Shown: positions 9,654 to 18,011, counted from the first letter of the stretch. The stretch is 64,000 nt of DNA from Pseudolabrys sp. (GCA_030684935.1 JAUXXH010000019.1:39301-103300), one strand, 5' to 3'. Numbers and translations: made by a program. The notes: generated from the letters alone by a model not told the origin.

Positions 9654-9758
9654 CTGCAACGCAATATCGAGATTTTGACGCCCTCGAAGGGCTCTGGGAG
9701 GCCCAAACGATGCGCCCGGGCGGGCCCGCTGCAACGGCGTTTCCATGTTGCAATGCAA
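9654..9758. promoter_or_regulatory. Divergent ccr-ecm control region with repeated TGCA sites
   Basis: The 221-bp ccr-ecm intergenic region holds CTGCAACGCAA at 9654-9664, about 45-55 bp upstream of the ccr ATG. It also holds the perfect palindrome TTGCAATGCAA at 9748-9758, about 73-83 bp upstream of the ecm ATG. Both fit NTGCAMYGCAM, as does the site upstream of mcd. GCTGCAACGG at 9729-9738 is a partial third copy. RamB/ScfR-type regulators of acyl-CoA genes are known to recognise TTTGCAAA-like cores, so such a regulator is a reasonable but untested candidate. Confidence 0.45.
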
Positions 9759-9830
9759 AAACATACGGTCCACACTTGGAGCGGACTTGGGCGAGACCAT
9801 TGCTGTGACGCAGCCGGCGATCCGTATCCC

Positions 9831-11843
9831 ATGAACGAGCAAACCAAAATCGACGCTGCCGCACGCGCCAAACCGGTGCGCGACAAGCCGTGGATGTTCC
9901 GCACTTATGCGGGCCATTCCACCGCCAAGGATTCCAACGCGCTCTATCGCAAGAACCTGTCCAAGGGACAGACCGGCCTGTCGGTCGCCTTCGATCTGCC
10001 GACGCAGACCGGCTACGATAGCGACCACGTGCTGTCGCGCGGCGAAGTCGGCAAGGTCGGCGTGCCGGTCAATCACCTCGGCGACATGCGCGCGCTGTTC
10101 GACCAGATCCCGCTTGCCACCATGAACACCTCGATGACCATCAACGCCACGGCGGCGTGGCTGATGGCGCTCTACATTGCGGTGGCCGACGAACAGGGCG
10201 CGCCCCGCACCGCGCTGACCGGCACCATTCAGAACGACATCATCAAGGAATACCTGTCGCGCGGCACCTACGTGTTTCCGCCGGCGCCCTCGATGCGGCT
10301 GATCAAGGACATCGCGATCTTCACGACGAGCGAATTGCCGAAGTGGAATCCGATGAACATCTGCTCCTACCACTTGCAGGAGGCCGGCGCGACGCCGGTG
10401 CAGGAACTGGCCTATGCGCTCGCCACCGCCATCGCCGTGCTCGATACGGTGAAGGCGTCGGGCGAGGTGACCCAGGAAAAGTTCGGCGAGGTGGTCGGCC
10501 GCATCTCGTTCTTCGTCAACGCCGGCATGCGGTTCATCACCGAAATCTGCAAGATGCGCGCCTTCGTCGAACTGTGGGACGAGATCACACGCACGCGCTA
10601 CGGTATCACCGATCCGAAGCAGCGGCTGTTCCGCTACGGCGTGCAGGTCAACTCGCTGGGGCTGACCGAGCCGCAGCCGGAGAACAACGTCGCCCGCATC
10701 CTGATCGAAATGCTGGCGGTGACGCTGTCGAAAAACGCCCGCGCCCGCGCCGTGCAACTGCCGGCGTGGAACGAGGCGCTCGGCCTGCCGCGGCCGTGGG
10801 ACCAGCAGTGGTCGCTGCGCATGCAGCAGATCCTAGCCTTCGAGACTGACCTGCTTGAGTTCGGCGACATCTTCGACGGCTCGGCCGAGATGAAGCGCAA
10901 GGTCGATGCGCTCAAGGCGGAGGCGATGGAAGAGCTCGCCAATATCGAGGCGATGGGCGGCGCCATTGCCGCAGTCGAAAGCGGCTACATGAAGCAGCGG
11001 CTGGTGGAGTCCAACAGCGCGCGTTTTGAGGGCATCGAGCGCGGTGAGCAGATCGTCGTCGGCGTCAACAAGTATCTCGAGACCGAGCCTTCGCCCCTGA
11101 CCGGCGGCATCGACGCCATCATGACCGTGTCGGAAGACGCCGAGCGCGACCAGCTTGAGCGGCTGGAAGCGTGGCGTGCGTCGCGCGACCCGAAAGCCGT
11201 CGCCGCCGCATTGGCTGAACTAAAGCGCGCCGCCGTCACCGGCACCAACATCATGCCGCCGTCGATCGCCTGCGCCAAGGCCGGCGTCACCACCGGCGAA
11301 TGGGGCTGGACGCTGCGCGAGGCGTTCGGCGAATACCGCGCGCCGACCGGCGTCGGCAACGCCATGCGCAACGATGTCGACGGGCTCGACGACATCCGCG
11401 GCGAGGTCGACCGCGTGTCGCGCAAGCTCGGCCGCCGGCTGACGTTTCTGGTCGGCAAGCCGGGCCTCGATGGGCATTCCAACGGCGCCGAGCAGATCGC
11501 GGTGCGGGCGCGCGATTCCGGCATGCAGGTGGTCTATCAGGGCATCCGGCTGACGCCGGAGGAAATCGTTGACGCCGCGCGCGAACAGAACGCGCATGTC
11601 ATCGGCCTGTCGGTGCTGTCGGGCAGCCATCTGCCGTTGGTGGCCGACGTGGTGGCGCGGATGAAGGCGGCCGGCATGACCATCCCGCTGGTGGTCGGCG
11701 GCATCATTCCGCCGGAGGACGCCGACGCCCTGGAGAAATCCGGCGTCGCCGCGGTCTACACGCCCAAGGACTTCGAGCTGAACCGCATCATGTCGGATGT
11801 TGTGCGGATCGTTGAGCGCGCCAATGGCGTGAGTAATGTGTAG
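9831..11843 (+). CDS. ecm: Ethylmalonyl-CoA mutase, adenosylcobalamin-dependent
   Basis: A 670-residue single-chain acyl-CoA mutase that converts (2R)-ethylmalonyl-CoA to methylsuccinyl-CoA, the substrate of Mcd. The catalytic barrel includes TYAGHSTAKDSNALYRKNL and SVAFDLPTQTGYDSDH. The C-terminal B12 domain carries base-off/His-on DxHxxG (D547, H549, G552) with LSVLSGSH and VVGGIIPPED behind it. Methylmalonyl-CoA mutase is the main alternative, but the single-subunit length near 660 residues and the divergent ccr gene favour Ecm. The frame is open upstream to 9639, overlapping the ccr promoter; ATG 9831 gives the conserved N-terminus MNEQTKID and is preferred. Confidence 0.94.
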   Translation: MNEQTKIDAAARAKPVRDKPWMFRTYAGHSTAKDSNALYRKNLSKGQTGLSVAFDLPTQTGYDSDHVLSRGEVGKVGVPVNHLGDMRALFDQIPLATMNTSMTINATAAWLMALYIAVADEQGAPRTALTGTIQNDIIKEYLSRGTYVFPPAPSMRLIKDIAIFTTSELPKWNPMNICSYHLQEAGATPVQELAYALATAIAVLDTVKASGEVTQEKFGEVVGRISFFVNAGMRFITEICKMRAFVELWDEITRTRYGITDPKQRLFRYGVQVNSLGLTEPQPENNVARILIEMLAVTLSKNARARAVQLPAWNEALGLPRPWDQQWSLRMQQILAFETDLLEFGDIFDGSAEMKRKVDALKAEAMEELANIEAMGGAIAAVESGYMKQRLVESNSARFEGIERGEQIVVGVNKYLETEPSPLTGGIDAIMTVSEDAERDQLERLEAWRASRDPKAVAAALAELKRAAVTGTNIMPPSIACAKAGVTTGEWGWTLREAFGEYRAPTGVGNAMRNDVDGLDDIRGEVDRVSRKLGRRLTFLVGKPGLDGHSNGAEQIAVRARDSGMQVVYQGIRLTPEEIVDAAREQNAHVIGLSVLSGSHLPLVADVVARMKAAGMTIPLVVGGIIPPEDADALEKSGVAAVYTPKDFELNRIMSDVVRIVERANGVSNV

Positions 11844-11864
11844 CGGCCGCACAAACTAACGATT

Positions 11865-11950
11865 GTCATGGCCGGGCTTGTCCCGGCCATCCCGCTTAGG
11901 AGAGCACAGCGCGTCCTAAGCGGGATCACCGGGACAAGCCCGGTGATGAC
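11865..11950. repeat. Intergenic palindromic repeat overlapping a gene end
   Basis: An 86-bp near-perfect inverted repeat. The left arm, GTCATGGCCGGGCTTGTCCC and onward to CGCTTAGGA, pairs with the right arm TCCTAAGCGGG through GATGAC. It shares the GTCATG...CGGGCTTG core with the repeats at 37244 and 43228. The right arm runs into the histidine kinase gene and supplies its last codons and stop. Confidence 0.85.
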
Positions 11951-13116
11951 AGAAGGGCCAGCACCTCCGCCAGCCGGCTCGGACTGACCGGTTTGACGAA
12001 ATAGAAATCCATCCCCGCCGCCTTTGCGGCCGTCTCATCGGTGCTGCTGCCGCGGCCGGAAATGCCGATCACCGGGACCTGTCCCGCCGTGCCCGGCAGC
12101 GCGCGGATCGCCTGTGTCGCCGCGATGCCGTCGAGCCCGGGCAGCGTCACGTCCATCAACACCGCGTCATAGCCGCCCCGCGCCGCCGCCTTGACCGCCA
12201 CGTCGCCGGTCTCGGCGAAATCGACGTCATGACCGAGTTCGCGCAAAATCGTTTTCATCACCACGCGGCCGTATGGATTGTCCTCGGCGCACAGCAGCTT
12301 CAATGCGCGGCCAGCACCGGCGCGCGTGCCGCCGCGTTCCGGCAAGGGAGCCGCAATACGGTCGACCAGAACGGAGAGCGTGAAGCTGCTGCCGCGGCCG
12401 GGCCTGCTGACGACCTTGAGGTCGCCGCCCATCGCCTTGGCGATGCGCTTGACGAAGCTCAGGCCGAGCCCGGCGCCGCCATAGCGCCGCGCCACATCGA
12501 CGCTGGCCTGCGCGAACGGCCGGAACAGCGATTTCAGCTCCGCCGCGCTGATGCCGATGCCGCTGTCGGCGACAGTGAAGGTCAGTTGCACGCGGGCCTT
12601 GGCCGCCGGCTTTGCCGTCACGGCGAAGCGAACGCCGCCGGCGTGGGTGAACTTCACCGCGTTGTCGGCGAGGTTCTCCAGCGCGGCGCGCAGCCGCACG
12701 GCATCGCCGCCGACCAGCGCCGGCAGGTCAGACGCGATCGCGATCTGCGCCGTGATGTTGCGGTTGCCGGCGCGCGCCGCCAGACCTTGCGCGACCGCTT
12801 CGGCGAGGTCGCGCGGCGAGAACGGTTCGCGGCGCAGCACGAGGCCCGCCGCCTCGGCCCTGGTGGCATCGACGATCAGCCCGGTGAGCGCCGCCAGATG
12901 ATCGGCGCCGCTTTTGATGGCGTTGGCCCACTCGCGCTCGCGCGCGCCGAGATCGGAGGCCGCCAGCAATTCGGCCAGCGCCACCATGCCGGTCAGCGGT
13001 GTGCGCAGGTCATGCGCGATGCCGGCGAGCGCCGCCTCGATCGCGCGTGCGTCGGGCGCCGCCACCGTGGCCGCGCGTGCGCGCGTGGTGCGCTTGCTGG
13101 TCTTGCGTTTCGCCAT
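11926..13116 (-). CDS. Soluble hybrid histidine kinase/response regulator
   Basis: A 396-residue protein with no transmembrane segment and a basic N-terminus. The dimerisation/phospho-acceptor domain has GIAHDLRTPLTGM (H35). The ATPase domain follows with the N box DNAVKFTH, VADSGIGIS and GGAGLGLSFVKRI. A C-terminal receiver domain has the acidic pair AEDN, the phospho-acceptor in VLMDVTLPGLDG, and the conserved lysine in FVKP. It probably senses a cytoplasmic signal or acts as a phosphorelay component; the partner is not in the window. The final residues SPGLSR and the TGA stop lie inside the palindromic repeat at 11865-11950, so the native end may have been altered by that repeat. Confidence 0.92.
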   Translation of the reverse strand: MAKRKTSKRTTRARAATVAAPDARAIEAALAGIAHDLRTPLTGMVALAELLAASDLGAREREWANAIKSGADHLAALTGLIVDATRAEAAGLVLRREPFSPRDLAEAVAQGLAARAGNRNITAQIAIASDLPALVGGDAVRLRAALENLADNAVKFTHAGGVRFAVTAKPAAKARVQLTFTVADSGIGISAAELKSLFRPFAQASVDVARRYGGAGLGLSFVKRIAKAMGGDLKVVSRPGRGSSFTLSVLVDRIAAPLPERGGTRAGAGRALKLLCAEDNPYGRVVMKTILRELGHDVDFAETGDVAVKAAARGGYDAVLMDVTLPGLDGIAATQAIRALPGTAGQVPVIGISGRGSSTDETAAKAAGMDFYFVKPVSPSRLAEVLALLSSPGLSR

Positions 13117-13157
13117 TCATCCCCGCCCGTCAGCCGACCATGGCACGGGCGGATGGC

Positions 13158-14021
13158 TCAATCGAGCCCGGTCATTTTCCGGATAGCGGCAGCGGTGACG
13201 CCCTGCTGGCGCAACTCGCGCAGGCCCGTGGCTTGCGTCGATTTCGACAGCTTGCCGCCGTCGGCATCGAGGAGCAGGCGGTGGTGATGGTAGGCGGGCT
13301 GCGGCAGGCCGAGCAGGGTTTGCAGCAGCCGGTGCACGCTGGTGGCGTGGAACAGGTCGCGGCCGCGCACGACATGCGTCACGCCCTGCGCCGCATCGTC
13401 CACGACGACGGCGAGGTGATAGCTGGTCGGCGTTTCCTTGCGCGCCAGGATGACGTCGCCCCAGGCGGCCGGATCGGCGGGGATGCGGCCGGTTTCCCCG
13501 GACGGTCCCTGCCCGGTTTCGGTCCAGGTCAGGTCACCTACGCGCGAAACCGCGGCTGCCATGTCGAGCCGCAGCGCATAGGGTTCGCCGCCTTGCATCC
13601 GGCGGGCGCGCTCGGCACCGGACATTGTCCTGGCGTCGCCCGGATAGAGCGGCGCGCCATCGGGATCTTGCGGCCAATCCATCCCGCGCTCGGCGACCAG
13701 CCGTGCGATGTCAGCACGGCTTTCGAAACTCGGGTAGACCAGCCCCATCGCCTCGAGCCGCGCCAGCGCCCCGCGATAGGCCGCGAAGTGTTCCGACTGC
13801 CGCCGCACTGGCTGTTCCCACACGAGGCCGAGCCAGGCCAGATCCTCAAGGATCGCCGCCTCGTATTCCGGCCGGCATCGCGTCGCGTCGATGTCTTCGA
13901 CCCGCAGCAGCAGCCGGCCGCCCGCCGCGGCCGCCATCCCGGCATTGAGCAACGCCGACAGCGCATGGCCGAGATGCAGATAGCCGTTCGGCGACGGCGC
14001 GAAGCGGAAAACGGGTGGCAT
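13158..14021 (-). CDS. gluQ: Glutamyl-Q tRNA(Asp) synthetase
   Basis: A 287-residue paralogue of the glutamyl-tRNA synthetase catalytic core without the anticodon-binding domain. It attaches glutamate to the queuosine base of tRNA(Asp). FAPSPNGYLHLGHA is the HIGH-type motif and GGKLSKS the KMSKS-type motif. In the zinc-binding region, where E. coli GluQRS has a CxC...YxxxC arrangement, this protein reads YPSFESR and later YPGDAR, so the cysteines are missing. The rest of the ATP- and tRNA-binding core is intact, so loss of zinc rather than loss of function is likely. It is transcribed towards the histidine kinase gene. Confidence 0.9.
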   Translation of the reverse strand: MPPVFRFAPSPNGYLHLGHALSALLNAGMAAAAGGRLLLRVEDIDATRCRPEYEAAILEDLAWLGLVWEQPVRRQSEHFAAYRGALARLEAMGLVYPSFESRADIARLVAERGMDWPQDPDGAPLYPGDARTMSGAERARRMQGGEPYALRLDMAAAVSRVGDLTWTETGQGPSGETGRIPADPAAWGDVILARKETPTSYHLAVVVDDAAQGVTHVVRGRDLFHATSVHRLLQTLLGLPQPAYHHHRLLLDADGGKLSKSTQATGLRELRQQGVTAAAIRKMTGLD

Positions 14022-14061
14022 TATTTGTCATTGCCAAGATTGTTGCGAAACGCCAAATGCA

Positions 14062-14138
14062 TTCTCCGCTCATTCCCACGAAAGCGGGAATCCAGTGATT
14101 GCAGCCTCGCCTGGGTCCGCTTCTGCGGGGACGAGCGG
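14062..14138. repeat. Palindromic intergenic repeat (TTCCCACGAAAGCGGGAA type)
   Basis: The region contains the short palindrome ATTCCCACGAAAGCGGGAAT followed by CCAG. A second hairpin follows (CTGGGTCCGCTTCTGCGGGGAC), and CCGCTC/GAGCGG close the ends. This type is widespread between genes in Hyphomicrobiales. It lies between the divergent gluQ and DNA glycosylase genes. Confidence 0.65.
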
Positions 14139-14166
14139 AAGCAAGGGGACCGGCGGCACGGAAAGA

Positions 14167-14856
14167 ATGACCCACTTCCTTCATACCGAAGACGACCTCC
14201 AGGCCGGCCTCGCGCAGCTGATCGCGCGCGATCCGCGGCTGCAGGCGGTCGCCGACAAGGCAGGGGCCGAGTTCACCCTGCGCCGCCGCGACGGCGGCTA
14301 TGCCGGCCTCTGCGCCATCGTCTGCGGCCAGCAATTGTCGGTCGCCAGCGCCGCGGCCATCCGCGACCGGCTGTTCGCCGCCTTCGATCCGTTTCACCAC
14401 GACACCGTACGCCTCGCGCGCGCCGACAAGCTGAAGCGGCTCGGCCTGTCCAACGCCAAGATCAAGGCGATCAAGGAAATCGGCAAGGCGGTGTCGCGGC
14501 AGCACATCGATCTCACCGCCGTCGGCGACATGCCCGCGGACGATGCGCACGCCGCGCTGGTCGCGCTGCACGGCGTCGGGCCCTGGACCGCCGATATCTA
14601 CCTGCTGTTCTGCCTCGGCCATGCCGACGCCTTTCCGGCCGGCGACCTCGCGGTGCAGGAGGCTGCGCGCATCGCCTTCAAGCTGCGGCAACGCCCGGAC
14701 GCCAAGGCGCTGGCGAGAATGGCCGAGCGCTGGCGGCCGTGGCGCGGCGTAGCCGCGCACCTGCTGTGGGCCTATTATCACGCGGTGAAGAAACGCGACG
14801 GCGTACTGGCCGGCGACATCAAGCCCCCCGCGAAAAGGAAATCCGCCAATGGCTGA
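14167..14856 (+). CDS. DNA-3-methyladenine glycosylase, AlkA-like HhH-GPD family
   Basis: A 229-residue base-excision repair protein that removes alkylated purines. The helix-hairpin-helix LHGVGPWTADIYL (134-146) is followed by FPAGDLAVQ with the catalytic aspartate D160. QQLSVASAAAI is the typical preceding helix. It lacks the N-terminal AlkA beta domain, so it is of the shorter MagIII/AlkA-core type. The ATG at 14167 is chosen because upstream codons would lie in the palindromic repeat. Its end overlaps the esterase start by 8 bases. Confidence 0.9.
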   Translation: MTHFLHTEDDLQAGLAQLIARDPRLQAVADKAGAEFTLRRRDGGYAGLCAIVCGQQLSVASAAAIRDRLFAAFDPFHHDTVRLARADKLKRLGLSNAKIKAIKEIGKAVSRQHIDLTAVGDMPADDAHAALVALHGVGPWTADIYLLFCLGHADAFPAGDLAVQEAARIAFKLRQRPDAKALARMAERWRPWRGVAAHLLWAYYHAVKKRDGVLAGDIKPPAKRKSANG

Positions 14857-15520
14857 ACTCGACGGACCGCGCCTCGAGCCGAAATCAGGCAAGGCGGCCA
14901 ACCTGGTGGTGTTCCTGCACGGCTATGGCGCGGACGGCAACGACCTGATCGACATCGGACGGGCCTGGGCCGCGCTGCTGCCGAACGCTGCCTTCGTGTC
15001 GCCGCACGCACCACAGCCCTGCGGCCAGTCGCCGATGGGCCGCGAGTGGTTTCCGCTGACCTTCCGCGATCCGAACGAGCGCTGGACCGGCGTCAACCGG
15101 GCAACGCCCGCGCTCGACGCGTTTCTCGACGCTGAACTGAAGCGGCGCAGCCTGCCGCCGTCGGCGCTGGCGCTGGTCGGCTTCAGCCAGGGCACCATGA
15201 TGGCGCTGCACGCCGGCCTGCGCCGCGCTGCCGCCCCTGCCGCGATCGTGGGCTACTCCGGCATGTTCGTCGTGCCGGAGGACATCGACCCCGACGCCTT
15301 CGCCGCCGAGGTGCGCAGCAAGCCGCCGGTGCTGCTGATCCACGGCGATGCCGACGAGGTGATCCCGGTGCAGGCGGTTTTCCACGCTGCGCAGGGGCTG
15401 GCGGCGCTGGATGTGCCGGCCGAGTGGCATATCTCGCCAGGCATCGGCCACGGCATCGACCAGGAGGGCCTGCGCCACGGCGCGGAGTTTCTGGCCCGGC
15501 AATTTGCCCGCCGCGCATAG
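14849..15520 (+). CDS. Alpha/beta-hydrolase, phospholipase/carboxylesterase family
   Basis: A 223-residue serine hydrolase of the short carboxylesterase (acyl-protein thioesterase-like) family. The nucleophile is S113 in GFSQG, the acid D169 in HGDADEVIP, and the histidine in GIGHGID near the end. The oxyanion-side motif FLHGYGADGND is intact. No signal peptide is visible, so it is cytoplasmic. It overlaps the DNA glycosylase gene by 8 bases and is probably co-expressed, although the two reactions are not obviously linked. The substrate is unknown. Confidence 0.88.
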   Translation: MAELDGPRLEPKSGKAANLVVFLHGYGADGNDLIDIGRAWAALLPNAAFVSPHAPQPCGQSPMGREWFPLTFRDPNERWTGVNRATPALDAFLDAELKRRSLPPSALALVGFSQGTMMALHAGLRRAAAPAAIVGYSGMFVVPEDIDPDAFAAEVRSKPPVLLIHGDADEVIPVQAVFHAAQGLAALDVPAEWHISPGIGHGIDQEGLRHGAEFLARQFARRA

Positions 15521-15633
15521 CTGAGCCTTGCGGGTAGCGCGCGGCCATGACTTCACAAGCCTGTCACGCTGCCCTATTAGTAGGGGGTGAGCTGCGTTAG
15601 AGGCAGCGTTCCTAGGAGGTCAGGAGCGTCACT

Positions 15634-16191
15634 TTGAACGTGCACGTTTCGCCGAGTGGATTTCCAGCGTTGGTGCTCAACGCCGACTTTCGGCCGTTGA
15701 GCTATTACCCCTTGTCGCTGTGGTCCTGGCAGGACGCGATCAAGGCGGTCTTTCTTGACCGTGTGAACATCGTCGCCAATTACGACCGCGCGGTGCACAG
15801 CCCCAGCTTCGAGATGATGCTGCCGAGCGTGGTCTCGCTCAAATCCTACGTGAAGCCGTCGACCCATCCGGCTTTCACCCGGTTCAACGTTTTCCTGCGC
15901 GACCGCTTCTCCTGCCAGTATTGCGGCGACCGCGACGATCTCACCTTCGATCATATCGTGCCGCGCTCGCGCGGCGGCATCACCTCGTGGGACAACGTCG
16001 TGGCGGCCTGCTCGCCGTGCAATCTGCGCAAGGGCAGCATGACCACCGCAGAGGCGCGGATGTGGCCGTCGCAAACACCGTTCCAGCCGACGGTGCATCA
16101 CCTGCACAAGAACGGCCGGCTGTTCCCGCCCAACTACCTGCACGAGAGCTGGGTCGATTATCTCTATTGGGATACCGAGCTGGAGCCGTAG
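15634..16191 (+). CDS. HNH endonuclease family protein, TTG start
   Basis: A 185-residue protein with a classical HNH nuclease centre: CQYCG, LTFDHIVPRSRGG, DNVVAACSPCN and the closing basic RKG. The four cysteines form the structural zinc site, and the DH pair plus the later N and H the metal-binding active site. The N-terminal region (ALVLNADFRPLSYYPLSLW) is typical of a conserved, non-mobile HNH group common in alphaproteobacteria. The start is a TTG at 15634, supported by AGGAG seven bases upstream. Its biological role is unknown; no restriction or phage partner is adjacent. Confidence 0.85.
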   Translation: MNVHVSPSGFPALVLNADFRPLSYYPLSLWSWQDAIKAVFLDRVNIVANYDRAVHSPSFEMMLPSVVSLKSYVKPSTHPAFTRFNVFLRDRFSCQYCGDRDDLTFDHIVPRSRGGITSWDNVVAACSPCNLRKGSMTTAEARMWPSQTPFQPTVHHLHKNGRLFPPNYLHESWVDYLYWDTELEP

Positions 16192-16449
16192 GCGGGCGGC
16201 ATACAGCCGTTGCGCCCTGTGCCGCCATTAAGCGTGAATCGGCGGGGGCCTTGTATTCGCCGCATTGGCCCTCCATATAGGTCAGGACGGCGACGTTGAG
16301 CTTAAGGGCTCCGGCGCCTGCGCGGATCGGAAACGGTTTGCGATGCGGCCGCGAAATAAGGCAGGTGACGGCGGATGTACCCGCACCTCCCCAATTCGTG
16401 GCCGTTTTCATTTCAGGGGCTTTTTAGCCTCCCTTTCAAGCCGAAATCC

Positions 16450-17013
16450 TCAGTTAATCGGCATCCGCTCCTCGGCGGAGCGCCGCGCATAGGCCGAGAA
16501 GCCGCCCCAGATGGCGACCCCGGCCAAGCCCAGCGACACCAGCACGTTCCAGCCGGGCAGCGAGACGCCAAACAGGCGCCAGGCGGCCTCGTCGCAGCGC
16601 ACCACGGTGACCTGCTGCAACTGGCTCAGCAGACTGCCGGCCGAGCCGAGGCTGTCGACTGGCGCGCTGCATTCCTGCGGCCCGGGCCAGAAGCCCCATT
16701 CGACACCGGCGTGATAGGCGCCGAGCCCGGCATTCCAGAGCATCATGGCGGCGATGACGACAAAGCCGACGGTCAGAACCTTGGCCGAGGCGCCATGGCC
16801 AGCGCCGAGCCACAACAGCGCCGCCAGCGGCACGGCAGCGTAGAAGGCGTAGCGTTGCTCCAGGCAGAGCGGGCACGGCCGCAATCCCATGCCGTGCTCG
16901 AAAAACAGGAAGCCGCCGATGGTCAGCAGGCCGACGACGGCAATGATCATCGCGGCGGCCAGCGCCGGCTCATCGCGGGCCAGATTGCGGGTATGGGCCA
17001 TCAGGTCAGTCAT
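16450..17013 (-). CDS. dsbB: Disulfide bond formation protein B (DsbB-like)
   Basis: A 187-residue inner-membrane protein with four transmembrane helices that reoxidises the periplasmic thiol oxidase and passes electrons to quinone. The first redox pair is C47/C50 in RPCPLC. The second periplasmic loop has C115 (QEC) and C140 (VVRC). The frame stays open upstream into the tRNA-Leu gene, so the ATG at 17013 (MTDLMAHTRN) is taken as the start; MAHTRN four codons later is an alternative. No dsbA is in the window. Confidence 0.88.
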   Translation of the reverse strand: MTDLMAHTRNLARDEPALAAAMIIAVVGLLTIGGFLFFEHGMGLRPCPLCLEQRYAFYAAVPLAALLWLGAGHGASAKVLTVGFVVIAAMMLWNAGLGAYHAGVEWGFWPGPQECSAPVDSLGSAGSLLSQLQQVTVVRCDEAAWRLFGVSLPGWNVLVSLGLAGVAIWGGFSAYARRSAEERMPIN

Positions 17014-17076
17014 CGCGCGCTCCAGACGCCCCAGCAGGCGCGTTCCCAAAGCTAGTATCGATTTGGGGAGAATAAA

Positions 17077-17161
17077 TGGTGCCCCTGGCCGGACTCGAAC
17101 CAGCACTCCTTGCGGAACCTGATTTTGAGTCAGGCGCGTCTACCAATTCCGCCACAGGGGC
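17077..17161 (-). tRNA. tRNA-Leu (anticodon CAA)
   Basis: On the minus strand the sequence folds as a class II tRNA. The acceptor stem GCCCCTG pairs with CAGGGGC, the D-arm contains AATTGGTAGACGC, and the anticodon stem CCTGA/TCAGG encloses loop CTCAAAA with CAA at positions 34-36. A long variable arm and the T-arm GGTTCGAGTCC follow. The discriminator A and the 3' CCA are encoded. It reads UUG codons. Confidence 0.97.
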
Positions 17162-17325
17162 AACTCTCAGGCGCTCGTGTCTGAGCCGGCGGCGATCGTA
17201 AAAAGCGCGCGCCAAAGCGTCAATTAGACCCCCGGACTGCTCCGGTCAACGGGCATCGGCACGCTTTCAGGCCGTCGACCGCGCACCTATGTTAAGCGCG
17301 CCAACCCCCACGTCAGGAGACCGCC

Positions 17326-17532
17326 ATGAACGAAGAAGCCCTGAACGGATCGATGCGGAAATTTCTCAAGACCGTCGGCGTCACCTCGCAACGCGAAATC
17401 GAAAAGGCGATCCGTGCCGCCGTCGACGACGGCCGCCTCAAAGGCACCGAAACGCTGCCGGCGCAGATGGTGCTGACCATCGATGGCGTCAGCCTGAATT
17501 TTACCATTGAGGGCACGATCGAACTGGCTTGA
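17326..17532 (+). CDS. Small conserved protein, DUF6494-like
   Basis: A 68-residue soluble protein beginning MNEEALNGSMRKFLKTVGVT, then QREIEKAIR and VLTIDGVSLNF. It resembles the small DUF6494 proteins of proteobacteria, for which no function is established. A GGAGACC ribosome-binding site lies just upstream. It stands alone between the tRNA and a secreted protein gene. Confidence 0.75.
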   Translation: MNEEALNGSMRKFLKTVGVTSQREIEKAIRAAVDDGRLKGTETLPAQMVLTIDGVSLNFTIEGTIELA

Positions 17533-17665
17533 CCGGAAGGCGGCGGTGGGGCGCGTTTGCGCCGCAGTGCAGCATCGGTGGCGATAATTTTGTCTTATGA
17601 CGCGAAACTTTTCATTGTCGAGTGAATTGCCATCTTAGCTTTTCAAGATGACAAGGGAGTTTGCA

Positions 17666-17953
17666 ATGATCCGGGGAGTCATTATCGCCGCCGCGGCGGT
17701 TGTTTGTTTTGCTTTTGCCCAGCCGGTTCAGGCCCGTATCGCCCAGAGCGGATTGAACCACCTCAGCACTCCCAATCTGGTTGAAGAGGTCCAGTACCGC
17801 CGCCGCTACGACCGGCGCCGGCACTATCGCAGTCATCGTGGCTACCGGCACCACAGCCGCCGCCATCGTCATTGCTGGAATCAGCGCGTGCGCGTGCGTG
17901 TGGCCGGCGGCCACTTCGTCTGGCGCACCACCCGTCGCTGCGCCTGGCGATAA
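17666..17953 (+). CDS. Small secreted Arg/His-rich protein
   Basis: A 95-residue protein with a signal peptide (MIRGVIIAAAAVVCFAFAQP, cleavage after VQA). The mature part is extremely rich in arginine, histidine and tyrosine (RRRYDRRRHYRSHRGY, HHSRRHRH), and two cysteines lie in the C-terminal segment. Similar short basic periplasmic proteins are common in Bradyrhizobium-like genomes and have no assigned role. The ATG at 17666 has AGGGAG about seven bases upstream, favouring it over the ATG at 17648. Confidence 0.75.
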   Translation: MIRGVIIAAAAVVCFAFAQPVQARIAQSGLNHLSTPNLVEEVQYRRRYDRRRHYRSHRGYRHHSRRHRHCWNQRVRVRVAGGHFVWRTTRRCAWR

Positions 17954-17971
17954 CCTCTTCGATCCGCGTTA

Positions 17972-17999
17972 GGGAGGGCAGCCTTCGCGCTGCCCTCCC
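17972..17999. terminator. Bidirectional hairpin terminator between convergent genes
   Basis: The arms GGGAGGGCAGC and GCTGCCCTCCC form a perfect 11-bp stem with a six-base loop. The plus-strand side is followed by a short T-containing tail. It lies between the convergent ends of the genes at 17953 and 18012. Confidence 0.8.
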
Positions 18000-18011
18000 C
18001 TGTTGTGCGGC

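Noticed and set aside
9639..9830. An N-terminal extension of ethylmalonyl-CoA mutase by 64 codons.
   Set aside because: The residues are not family-like and cover the divergent promoter and the TGCA motifs.
9610..9830. A cobalamin riboswitch upstream of the B12-dependent mutase.
   Set aside because: No B12-box-like conserved core was recognised, and the mutase uses the cofactor rather than making or importing it.
17014..17106. An upstream extension of the DsbB-like gene.
   Set aside because: It would run through the tRNA-Leu gene; the ATG at 17013 gives the normal family length.
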